Made by a program: the position numbers and the translations under genes
Notes under the pieces: generated by a model
The model's input: only the letters and a program-made list of their open reading frames with translations
Told to the model about the DNA's origin: nothing
Database searches by the model: none
DNA from: Rosistilla ulvae
GTDB lineage: Bacteria; Planctomycetota; Planctomycetia; Pirellulales; Pirellulaceae
Direction: 5' to 3'
Length of the DNA: 64,000 nt
NCBI RefSeq assembly: GCF_007741475.1
Contig: NZ_CP036261.1
Span: 1,798,001-1,862,000, forward strand
In this document: piece by piece, positions 36,157 to 43,834 of the stretch
How the letters are laid out: every line of letters begins with the position of its first letter
Numbering within the stretch: the first letter of the stretch is position 1

Positions 36157-38579
36157 CCGCCGCCGACCTGCAGTTACATGAAATCGAACAGCTTTGGTCC
36201 CGCTTCAAAGAGCAGCGGGTCGATGCAGCGGGGCTGTCGGTCGCCGAGTTCGCAAAGCAGTTTCCTGCGCAAGAAGCGGACATTTTGCGAGTCTTTCCAT
36301 TGATGATGGATCTGGACGAATACGCCAACACATGCGCCGACTTGCCCACGATGCAACGCATTCCCGATCGGGTAGGTCGATATCCCATCGAGCGTCAGAT
36401 CGGTGTCGGTGGGATGGGAATCGTCTACGAAGCGCAGTGCGATACGCTGCGCGAGCGCGTCGCGATCAAAGTGATTTCGTCGGAGCGGTTGGACGATAAA
36501 GGGATCGAGCGTTTCAAGCACGAAGCGCGTGCGGTCGCCAGTTTGCATCACACCAACATCGTTCCGATCTATGAGTTCGGCGAATCGGCGGAACACCATT
36601 TCTATACGATGCGTTTGATCGACGGTCCCAATCTGGCCGACGTCGTGCGGGCTGCTAGCGAGATGCGATCGGGATCAAATGCCGACAGCAGCGTCACCGA
36701 CATCGCCGCCTTTAATCTTCTGCAGCAGTTGCGCGATAACTGGCACCTGATCGCTCAACTGGGCAGCCAAGCCGCTGCCGCGCTGGCTCATGCTCACGCG
36801 AAACAGATCCTGCACCGCGACGTAAAGCCTGCCAATCTGTTGATCGACTCGTCGAACAAACTGTGGGTCACCGACTTTGGCCTGGCTAAGCGGACGCTGG
36901 ACGACAACAGCCTGACAAGCATGTATCACGCCGTGGGCACGCCTCGCTACATGGCTCCCGAACAACTGCGAGGTGTCTCCGACGAGCGCAGTGATATCTT
37001 CTCGTTGGGACTGACCCTCTGCGAACTGGTCACGCTGGAGAAAATGAACTCGGCGACCCGCGACGCGCTCGCTGTTGCCAAGCCGGGGTTTTTGCGGAAC
37101 ACAAATCCCAAGTTGCCAGCCGAACTGGAACGGATCGTTTTAAAAGCTGTCGCCAGCGCGCCCGAAGACCGCTATCGGACGGCCGCTGAGATGGCGGACG
37201 ACCTCAATGCTTTCGCAAAAAAACGCAAACCCAAGTCGAACCACGCTTCGTCGCGGACGGTCGCGGCGACGACCACTGCGCTGCTGCTGGCGATTGCCGG
37301 GCTGTTTGTTGCCAGCGCCACCGACGATAGCCTGTCCACCAGCATGAAACCGGTCGCAGCCAACACGATCGTCAATCGCAGCGACCAAATCATTCTGCGA
37401 GTTCGCGAGGGGAGCGATTCGGTCGGCCAGGTGCCTGAACTGGTTGGCGATCTCGGGTCCATGACGCTCAGCGGCGACGATGCCGATTGTTTCCTGATCG
37501 ATCCCGAAACGCGACAGCTTCGTTTCCGGGAGACTCCCGATTTCGAAGTTCCACTGGATCGGAACATGGACAATGTCTATTCGATTCGTATCGCCGATCA
37601 GCCGATGGCGGTGACTGTCGACAATAAAAACGAGCCGCCGCAGTTCGACGAATTTATTTTCGAACCCGATGGCCAATCGATCATCCTGTCGCGGCAGCAG
37701 ATGGCGGGCGCGTGGGCGATCGACGTCCGTGACGATTCCGATCGGCTGTACGATGGATTGTGCCTGACGGTCACAGGAGGTGACGATCGCGATTTGGTCA
37801 AGATGACGACGCAAGGGGTTTTTGTCTTCGATCGCAAGATGCGCGACGCGATGCCAGTTGACGCCAACGGCGATGGGGACTACGAGATCGAAGTCACCGC
37901 GAGCGATGAGACGCCGATCTGGATCGCGCGGCTGGAACAACAGGCCGATGGCAAGATTTCACTGCTGCGAGAGCGGGTCGTGGCAGGGGCACGACTCGAA
38001 TCGACCTTGCTGGCCGAGGACTGTTTGATCCGCCGCGACGTGATCGATATCGCAACCGCCGACGGGAAGACGTTTTATCATCTGCACCACAATCCGTCGG
38101 GGACGGTTTCGTTGATGAAGAGCAGGCTGAGTTCGCGTGGGACTTTTGATTCGACGCTGTTGAGCGAAGATTGTGGGATTGGCAACGATGTGATCGGATT
38201 TGCGACTCTCGACGGCAGAACCTTCCGTTACCTGACGCGACAGCGCGGCGCGCTGCAAGCGATTCGAATGCACCAGGCGATCCTCCGCGATGATGGAACG
38301 TTTGGAACCCAAACGATCAGCGAGGATTGTCGGTTGCCGTATACAATCGAAGGTTTCAGTTGGCTGGATACTTCGCGTTTCCATCACGTCCGGCGGCAAG
38401 CCAACGGCGAACGGGTGTTTTTCTTCTCCTTTCAATCGGGGAACCGGTTTGAAAACATGCGGCTGCATGCAACCGAATCGCAATACGACTCTCCGACGCG
38501 CGGCCAAGCCGCTTGGCTGGAACCCTCGTCGACATCCCGTTCCACCTCGCACCCAATTCGCTTTCGCATCGTGCCGTAA
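36153..38579 (+). CDS. transmembrane Ser/Thr protein kinase with repeat ectodomain
   Basis: 808 residues from a GTG that overlaps the preceding stop (GTGA). The kinase domain (about 75-350) is complete: GVGGMG 84-89, Lys106, HRD 221-223, DFG 241-243, APE 268-270. A transmembrane helix (370-388) separates it from about 420 outer residues. The ectodomain begins with a cadherin-like part (SIRIADQPMAVTVDNKNEPP) and ends with three roughly 55-residue repeats carrying LLAEDCLI, LLSEDCGI and TISEDCRL. It probably senses a ligand outside the cell. Coupling to the LEPRxLL protein suggests that protein is its partner or substrate. Confidence 0.9.
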   Translation: MTAADLQLHEIEQLWSRFKEQRVDAAGLSVAEFAKQFPAQEADILRVFPLMMDLDEYANTCADLPTMQRIPDRVGRYPIERQIGVGGMGIVYEAQCDTLRERVAIKVISSERLDDKGIERFKHEARAVASLHHTNIVPIYEFGESAEHHFYTMRLIDGPNLADVVRAASEMRSGSNADSSVTDIAAFNLLQQLRDNWHLIAQLGSQAAAALAHAHAKQILHRDVKPANLLIDSSNKLWVTDFGLAKRTLDDNSLTSMYHAVGTPRYMAPEQLRGVSDERSDIFSLGLTLCELVTLEKMNSATRDALAVAKPGFLRNTNPKLPAELERIVLKAVASAPEDRYRTAAEMADDLNAFAKKRKPKSNHASSRTVAATTTALLLAIAGLFVASATDDSLSTSMKPVAANTIVNRSDQIILRVREGSDSVGQVPELVGDLGSMTLSGDDADCFLIDPETRQLRFRETPDFEVPLDRNMDNVYSIRIADQPMAVTVDNKNEPPQFDEFIFEPDGQSIILSRQQMAGAWAIDVRDDSDRLYDGLCLTVTGGDDRDLVKMTTQGVFVFDRKMRDAMPVDANGDGDYEIEVTASDETPIWIARLEQQADGKISLLRERVVAGARLESTLLAEDCLIRRDVIDIATADGKTFYHLHHNPSGTVSLMKSRLSSRGTFDSTLLSEDCGIGNDVIGFATLDGRTFRYLTRQRGALQAIRMHQAILRDDGTFGTQTISEDCRLPYTIEGFSWLDTSRFHHVRRQANGERVFFFSFQSGNRFENMRLHATESQYDSPTRGQAAWLEPSSTSRSTSHPIRFRIVP

Positions 38580-38658
38580 TTTCCTGGCGACCGAAGCGAT
38601 CGAAAGCTTTGATTGAGGTTATGATACCGGCGGAGCACGCAATGCGGCCGGCGGGTGT

Positions 38659-38719
38659 GTCGCCTTTCGCTCCGCAAATGTGCGGGCGGCTAACGCTCTT
38701 TCGCGGAGCGAAAGACGAC
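38659..38719. repeat. palindromic intergenic repeat, copy 2
   Basis: Arms 38659-38675 (gtcgcctttcgctccgc) and 38703-38719 pair with one G-T type mismatch and are the same sequence family as the palindrome at 8698-8762. It lies between the kinase stop and the propeller protein gene, again intergenic. Confidence 0.8.
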
Positions 38720-38766
38720 CATCGACAGCGGCGCAACCCTCAACTCAACACATGGATCCCATCAAC

Positions 38767-39699
38767 ATGCGACTTGCTTTTCCACTGGCGTTTGCCTTTC
38801 TGATCCTCACGAATCTCTCCGCGATCGCTCAACATCGCTTCCTCGCCAATCAACAGAACAAGCTGGTGATCATCGATGCCGAGGGGAAGCCGCAGTGGCA
38901 GATGATGCTCAGCGGATCGCCTCACGATTTGCAGTTGCTCGACAACGGCAACATCCTCACGCATCAGAACACCGAGATCATCGAGATCGATCCCCGCAGC
39001 AGCGAGATCGTTTGGTCGTTGGATGCGAAGAAGTTTGCGACCGTCGACCGAGTCGAAGTTCACAGCGTGCGGGCGATTCCCGGCGACCGAATCATGATCG
39101 CGTTGAGCGGCGAAGGGAAGCTGTTGGAAGTCGATCGCGACGGGACGCTACATCATTCGATCACGCTGCAACGCACGCATCCGCATCCCCATCGCGACAC
39201 GCGTCTGGTTCGTCGTTTGGAGAACGGAAACTACCTGGTCGCTCAAGAAGGGGACGGCAAGGTCTGCGAATACGATCGCGATAGCAAGATCGTCTGGCAA
39301 TACGATGTGCCGATGTTTGGTCGCAAGGCACGCGGCGGGCACGGTCCCGAAGCGTTTGGCAATTCGGTCTTCAGCGCGTTGCGTCTACCCAACGGCAACA
39401 CGCTGATCGGCACCGGGAACGGGCACAGCATCTTGGAAGTGACGCCTGAAAAAGAGATCGTCTGGAAACTGCAGCAGCACGATCTACCAGGGATCACGTT
39501 GGCGTGGGTGACAACGCTCGAATACCATCCCAACGGCAACATCGTATTTGGCAACTGCCACGCCGGCCCGGAGAATCCTCAACTGATCGAAATCAATCGC
39601 GGTCAGGAAGTGCTGTGGAAAGTCCACGACTTCAAAACACTGGGGAACGACGTTTCCAATTCGATCATTCTAGACGCCGACGCCAACGTGATTCGTTGA
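38767..39699 (+). CDS. secreted beta-propeller protein (PQQ/arylsulfotransferase-like repeats)
   Basis: 310 residues from the ATG at 38767, which directly opens a leader (MRLAFPLAFAFLILTNLSAIA). An in-frame ATG five codons upstream is possible. Blade-like repeats recur along the chain: LVIIDAEGKPQWQMMLSG, IIEIDPRSSEIVWSLDAK, LLEVDRDGTLHHSITL, VCEYDRDSKIVWQYDV, ILEVTPEKEIVWKLQQHD. This is the pattern of PQQ-like or arylsulfotransferase-like propellers. No cofactor or catalytic site is evident. Function unknown; probably periplasmic. Confidence 0.75.
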   Translation: MRLAFPLAFAFLILTNLSAIAQHRFLANQQNKLVIIDAEGKPQWQMMLSGSPHDLQLLDNGNILTHQNTEIIEIDPRSSEIVWSLDAKKFATVDRVEVHSVRAIPGDRIMIALSGEGKLLEVDRDGTLHHSITLQRTHPHPHRDTRLVRRLENGNYLVAQEGDGKVCEYDRDSKIVWQYDVPMFGRKARGGHGPEAFGNSVFSALRLPNGNTLIGTGNGHSILEVTPEKEIVWKLQQHDLPGITLAWVTTLEYHPNGNIVFGNCHAGPENPQLIEINRGQEVLWKVHDFKTLGNDVSNSIILDADANVIR

Positions 39700-39734
39700 T
39701 CGGCGGCGAAGCCCGATCCGGCAGCCCGTGGCGA

Positions 39735-40754
39735 TCAAGTTGCCGCAGCGGGCTGCGACAGGGTTCGACATTGGTCATCGTGCACGATGCAGGCTGTCGC
39801 ATGAGAACTCGCAGGCAGCTGCGGAATGATCTCGCGACATTCCGGCTGGGCATCGGGACATCGATCGACAAATGGACAGCCCGGGTACGATTTGTCGGGC
39901 GAAGGGACTTCGCCGGTCAACACGATCCGCTCCCGCTGGGCTTCGATCTTCGGATCGGGAACCGGGACGGCCGACAATAAAGCCCGCGTGTAGGGGTGGG
40001 TTGGATCGTTGTAAAGTTCGTCGGCGTTGGCCGATTCGACGATCCGTCCCAGATACATCACGCCGACACGGGTTGCGATGTGCCGGACGATCCCCAGATC
40101 GTGCGCGATGAAGAGATAGGCGAGCCCAAGTTTTTGCTGCAGATCCATCATCAGATTGATCACTTGGGCTTGGATCGAAACGTCCAAAGCGCTAACCGGT
40201 TCGTCGCATAGGATCAACTTGGGGCGGACCGCCAAGGCTCGAGCGATACCGATCCGCTGGCGTTGGCCACCGGAGAATTCGTGAGGGTAGCGATTCAGGA
40301 AGCGGGGATTGAGGCCGACCAGATCCATCAGTCGCAGCACTTCCAAGCGGCGATCGGCGTTGCTCAGCACACCGTGAATCTGCAGCGGTTCGCTGAGAAT
40401 CGCACCGACGGTCATCCGTGGATTCAGCGAGGCGAAGGGATCTTGAAAGACCATCTGCACGATCCGCCGAAAAGGCATCATCGCCGATTCGCTGAGCCCA
40501 CAGATCTCGTGACCCTCGATCTTGATCGATCCCGAAGTCGGTTCATTAAGCCGCGCGATGGCGCGGGCGGTCGTCGATTTCCCGCAGCCCGATTCACCGA
40601 CCAAGCCTAGCGTTTCCCCTTCGCGAATCTCGAAAGAGACACCATCGACGGCGCGGATCAATCCATGTTCGGGGGCGAATAACGTGCCGCGGCGAAAGGG
40701 AAAATGAACCTTCAAATTCTCTACAGCCAACAGCGGCGCGGTCGAATCGTTCAT
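39735..40754 (-). CDS. oligopeptide/dipeptide ABC transporter ATPase
   Basis: 339 residues. Walker [10 protein letters not shown], signature [16 protein letters not shown], Walker [18 protein letters not shown]-loop [11 protein letters not shown]. The C-terminal extension has [17 protein letters not shown], the cysteine-rich tail characteristic of OppF/DppF-type ATPases. It energises uptake of peptides or similar solutes. No Opp/Dpp permease or binding protein is adjacent in the window; these would have to lie elsewhere. It converges with the propeller gene (35-bp gap). Confidence 0.92.
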   Translation of the reverse strand: MNDSTAPLLAVENLKVHFPFRRGTLFAPEHGLIRAVDGVSFEIREGETLGLVGESGCGKSTTARAIARLNEPTSGSIKIEGHEICGLSESAMMPFRRIVQMVFQDPFASLNPRMTVGAILSEPLQIHGVLSNADRRLEVLRLMDLVGLNPRFLNRYPHEFSGGQRQRIGIARALAVRPKLILCDEPVSALDVSIQAQVINLMMDLQQKLGLAYLFIAHDLGIVRHIATRVGVMYLGRIVESANADELYNDPTHPYTRALLSAVPVPDPKIEAQRERIVLTGEVPSPDKSYPGCPFVDRCPDAQPECREIIPQLPASSHATACIVHDDQCRTLSQPAAAT

Positions 40755-41001
40755 GGATGCTCACAGAATTCGGGCAAATCGTCGTGGGACACCGGGGGTG
40801 GTCTAAGGCATCTTACAGTATAGGGAATCCCGCTCCCAGGCTTTCCACCGCCGGAAATTCGGCTAGGATTCAGACAACCGCCGCAAAGCGATGAACCGAC
40901 CTCATGTCGGCTCCACGGCGACCGCAGCGGAAGGTTTCGCCAGCGGCAACGGCCGCGCGGCCTTTCCATTGAACCTCGATCACGACCCGGAATCTATAGA
41001 G

Positions 41002-41340
41002 ATGGCAGATCTGCACGAACGCTACAACGAAGTCGAAAAACTGATGGACGCCGGCCAAGATGTCGAAGCGGTCGCGGGACTCAACGAGATCCTGGCCGAA
41101 GACGAAACCTTTGTGCTAGCTCACCTGGCGCTCTCGCGTGTCTTGACGCGAACTGGCGACCACGTGCAAGCGATCGTTCATGCGGATCGCGCGTGCGAAC
41201 TGGAACCGAACGAACCTTTTAATTACACGGCCAAAAGTGTCACCTGCCAACGAGCTTGGGCCGGAACTCAAGAGCAGAAATATATCCAGATGGCTGAAGA
41301 CGCGATGGCTCAAGCCCACGCGATCCAAGCCAAGCAATAA
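41002..41340 (+). CDS. small TPR-like protein
   Basis: 112 residues from the ATG at 41002; an in-frame ATG at 40891 would add a low-complexity tail and is less likely. The helical pairs RYNEVEKLMDAGQDVEAVAG, LAHLALSRVLTRTGDHVQAI and VHADRACELEPNEPFNYTAK have TPR spacing and signature residues. It probably serves as a protein-protein adaptor in the cytoplasm. No export signal. Partners are unknown. Confidence 0.7.
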   Translation: MADLHERYNEVEKLMDAGQDVEAVAGLNEILAEDETFVLAHLALSRVLTRTGDHVQAIVHADRACELEPNEPFNYTAKSVTCQRAWAGTQEQKYIQMAEDAMAQAHAIQAKQ

Positions 41341-41375
41341 AAAGTCGCGAGGTCGTGCCCGCTGGCGAAGCCCGA

Positions 41376-41672
41376 TCAGGCAGCTTCGCAGCGACGGATC
41401 TGATGGTATGCCAGCAGGACTTCGTACAAGTCTTCGGATACCGAGACCTCGTCCTTACAAAAATCTCGCAGCCAGTTGCGATCGGTCTCCCAAGCGTCGA
41501 CCAGCAGCGGCACGAGATCGCCTACCGAAACGGTGACGGCTGGCGCCGATGGGAGCGATTCCCGTCGAGGTGCGTGCAACTTCAGCGTATTCTTATCCAT
41601 CAAGCTTCCTTTGATCCATGTCTTGCCGTCGGGGAGGTCTACCCGAATTCGACCCTCGATGCCAAGAGCCAA
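41376..41672 (-). CDS. conserved hypothetical protein
   Basis: 98 residues from a TTG (no ATG is available upstream of the plausible domain; the next Met is at residue 25). The sequence GRIRVDLPDGKTWIKGSLMD then VSVGDLVPLLVDAWETDRNW and DLYEVLLAYHQIRR looks like a folded alpha/beta protein, not a shadow. I do not recognise the family. It converges with the TPR-like gene, 35 bp apart. Confidence 0.5.
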   Translation of the reverse strand: MALGIEGRIRVDLPDGKTWIKGSLMDKNTLKLHAPRRESLPSAPAVTVSVGDLVPLLVDAWETDRNWLRDFCKDEVSVSEDLYEVLLAYHQIRRCEAA

Positions 41673-42129
41673 ATTCCAGCATCAGCCGTATCTATCGGTG
41701 GACAAGCCTCGCCGACTTTAACGATTTTGCCGATTGTGCGGCATTCTTTTCTTCGATTCGGTTGTGCGAATCGCCTCCCGGTGCCAGCGGTAGAAAGAGC
41801 GTCTGGAGCTGCAAAAAGCGTTGTCGAACCGCGGCTCTGGCAAACGGAACGTCACCGTTCTAAAGCTCCGTAACTCACAAGAATTGTCCGCTCCTCTGCG
41901 CCAAATTCACACAAGTCACGTCGGTGGCTGCTGCGACGGGGGCGTTGGTTGAAAGCAATCGCAAGTTGCCGCGTCGGTGGTGGCTCGATTTGTTCCCCCC
42001 CCCCCGGTAGCTTCGGTCGCTGCAGAAAGCAGAGAACGCCCGATCGCGTCCCAATTGCAAGCGTTTGGAAATCTCCGATTGATTTTGGACAAAGTTTCAA
42101 TCTACATAGGAAATGCTCCGATTCAAGCA
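41673..42129. other. intergenic region with an 11-C tract
   Basis: About 460 bp without a supported gene. Small frames on both strands have no domain. It contains a homopolymer of 11 C at 41995-42005. The cysH promoter/operator begins at its right end. Confidence 0.35.
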
Positions 42130-42161
42130 ATACTTGACTAACTTGATAAAGTATGTACTAT
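42130..42161 (+). promoter_or_regulatory. cysH promoter overlapped by an IscR/Rrf2-type palindrome
   Basis: The 25 bases 42130-42154 open with ATACTTGACT and close with AAGTAT. They agree with the E. coli IscR type 1 consensus (ATASYYGACT then RWWWYAGTCRRSTAT) at 21 of 25 positions by my count. A -35 TTGACT (42134-42139) and a -10 TACTAT (42156-42161) with 16-bp spacing overlie it. The Rrf2-family regulator encoded just after cysH is the obvious candidate to bind here, giving feedback control. Confidence 0.6.
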
Positions 42162-42217
42162 TGAAGTCTTTGGTACGGCAAACGCCTTTATTGGTCCACG
42201 AAACCGTCATCTACCCT

Positions 42218-43042
42218 ATGCCTGAAAACAAGCTAGCGGAACTTTCCGATCGCCCCGCGCTGAAGGTGCTTCGCTCCGACGATTCTCCGGCGGCATCTGC
42301 TTTGGAACCACTCGGGGCACTAGCGGCTGATCCGCCATTAGTCCCCGGCGACGAACTGTTTGGCGAATTGGCTGAGCACAGCCAGCGTTTGGAATCCGCC
42401 TCGCCGCAGGAGATCCTTGCTTGGGCGGTCGAGCAGTATGCGCCGCGGTTCACGATGGCGACGGCCTTTGGCCCCGAGGGGATGTGCCTGATCCACATGT
42501 TTTCCGAAATCGCTCCCCAGACACCGATCTTCAATCTGGAGACCGGGTACCAGTTCAAGGAGACGCTGGCGTTGCGGGAACAGGTTCGCGAGCGGTATGG
42601 GATCACGATCGAATACAAATATCCCGAACAGACGGTTGAGGAATACGAAGCGGCCAACGGCGGGCCGGTTTACAAGACCGATACCAATCGCTGCTGCTTC
42701 GATCGCAAGATCAAGGTCTTGCACCAAGCGGCTCGCGGAATGCACGCTTGGTCGAGCGCGATTCGCCGCGACCAGTCTCCCGACCGGGCGGAGCATCCGA
42801 TCGTCGGTTGGGACAAGAAATTCCAGCTCGTCAAAATCAGCCCGCTAGCGAACTGGACCAAGAAGGATGTCTGGGGCTTCATCTCCAAGAACGACATCCC
42901 GTACAACCCGCTGCACGACCAAGGGTATCCAAGTGTCGGTTGCTGGCCTTGCACCCGTTCGATCGCCCTGGGCGAAGACGAACGAGCGGGGCGCTGGAGC
43001 GGTTCGGCCAAAACCGAATGTGGTTTGCACAGCAGCGACTGA
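42218..43042 (+). CDS. cysH: adenylyl-sulfate/PAPS reductase
   Basis: 274 residues from the ATG at 42218; the frame is open back to 42113, but that part lies upstream of the promoter. The CysH core is clear: FTMATAFGPEGMCLIHMFSE, NLETGYQFKETLALREQV, and the final ECGLH with the catalytic Cys268. The cysteine pairs CC (159-160) and CWPC (242-245) are the [4Fe-4S] ligands, so it is the iron-sulfur type, usually an APS reductase. It makes sulfite in cytoplasmic sulfate assimilation. Followed by an Rrf2 regulator 9 bp later. Confidence 0.93.
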   Translation: MPENKLAELSDRPALKVLRSDDSPAASALEPLGALAADPPLVPGDELFGELAEHSQRLESASPQEILAWAVEQYAPRFTMATAFGPEGMCLIHMFSEIAPQTPIFNLETGYQFKETLALREQVRERYGITIEYKYPEQTVEEYEAANGGPVYKTDTNRCCFDRKIKVLHQAARGMHAWSSAIRRDQSPDRAEHPIVGWDKKFQLVKISPLANWTKKDVWGFISKNDIPYNPLHDQGYPSVGCWPCTRSIALGEDERAGRWSGSAKTECGLHSSD

Positions 43043-43051
43043 GGTGACGTT

Positions 43052-43486
43052 GTGAGTTTCTCGATGTCCGCCAAGGCGCACTACGCCTGTCTGGCGATGC
43101 TGGAATTAGCGCTTCGTCACGACGAAGACCGCCCTGTGGCGTTGCGTGAGATCACTGCGCGGCACAGCATCCCGCAGCCCTTTTTGGTGCAAATCTTGCA
43201 ACAATTGAAGGTCGCCGGCTACGTGACAAGCACACGCGGCAGCCAAGGTGGCTATCGATTGTCGGTCGATGCGACCGCGATCTCTCTGTTGGACATCTGC
43301 GACGCGATTGGATGTGGGGATTCGGAACAATCACCTGAAAGCACCGACACAACGGCCGAGGCTCAGGTGTTGGGGGCGACATGGCGTTCGGCCAGCAAGG
43401 CGTTTCGCGATGTGCTGGCCTCGATCCGCTTAGAAGACCTGGCCAACGATTGTTCTCGCGCCGATGGTGCGATGTTTTATATCTAG
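43052..43486 (+). CDS. Rrf2 family transcriptional regulator
   Basis: 144 residues from the GTG at 43052, preceded by GAGGTGA. The winged-helix of the Rrf2 family is visible: SAKAHYACLAMLELALRH, LREITARHSIPQPFLVQILQ, GYVTSTRGSQGGYRLSVDAT. The cysteines are 13, 83, 88 and 133. The three-cysteine cluster of IscR is not fully kept, so [2Fe-2S] binding is uncertain. Co-transcribed with cysH, so it probably controls sulfur assimilation. It resembles CymR as much as IscR. Confidence 0.9.
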   Translation: MSFSMSAKAHYACLAMLELALRHDEDRPVALREITARHSIPQPFLVQILQQLKVAGYVTSTRGSQGGYRLSVDATAISLLDICDAIGCGDSEQSPESTDTTAEAQVLGATWRSASKAFRDVLASIRLEDLANDCSRADGAMFYI

Positions 43487-43760
43487 CTGTCTCGTTCGCA
43501 TGGCGCTTCAGACGCGTGCGTTGACAATCGATTCCAACATCAAGGCGATCGGGCGTTTCGGGTGTCGGCGACACCGTCGAAGGTCTGGCGTCTGGCCGCC
43601 CGCCTGACGACCGCTTGCGGTTTCCCAAATATTTTCGAAGCGTTGGGGGCCCCAAGCGATCGCCAGGCGGCAAATTGGATCGATGATCGGCTGGTTGGAG
43701 GGATGAGGTTGGTGGCGGGTGTTTTTGTTGTTATGTTGGCAGGGAGAATGAGACCAGACA
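43487..43760. other. intergenic region after the Rrf2 gene
   Basis: No gene is supported. A plus-strand frame at 43562-43921 (119 codons) would run through the terminator and into the export lipoprotein gene on the other strand, so it is treated as spurious. Confidence 0.4.
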
Positions 43761-43813
43761 GACGGCCATGTCGCGGGCGAATTGCATCGCCCGCGACATG
43801 TGGCTTGGCCGTC
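43761..43813. terminator. nested palindrome between convergent genes
   Basis: Inner arms 43767-43780 and 43787-43800 (catgtcgcgggcga) form a perfect 14-bp stem with a 6-base loop. Outer arms 43761-43768 (gacggcca) and 43806-43813 form a second 8-bp stem. It lies between the ends of convergent genes, as expected of a bidirectional terminator, though no long T-tract follows. Confidence 0.6.
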
Positions 43814-43834
43814 CTTCTTTACCATGATGAACCA

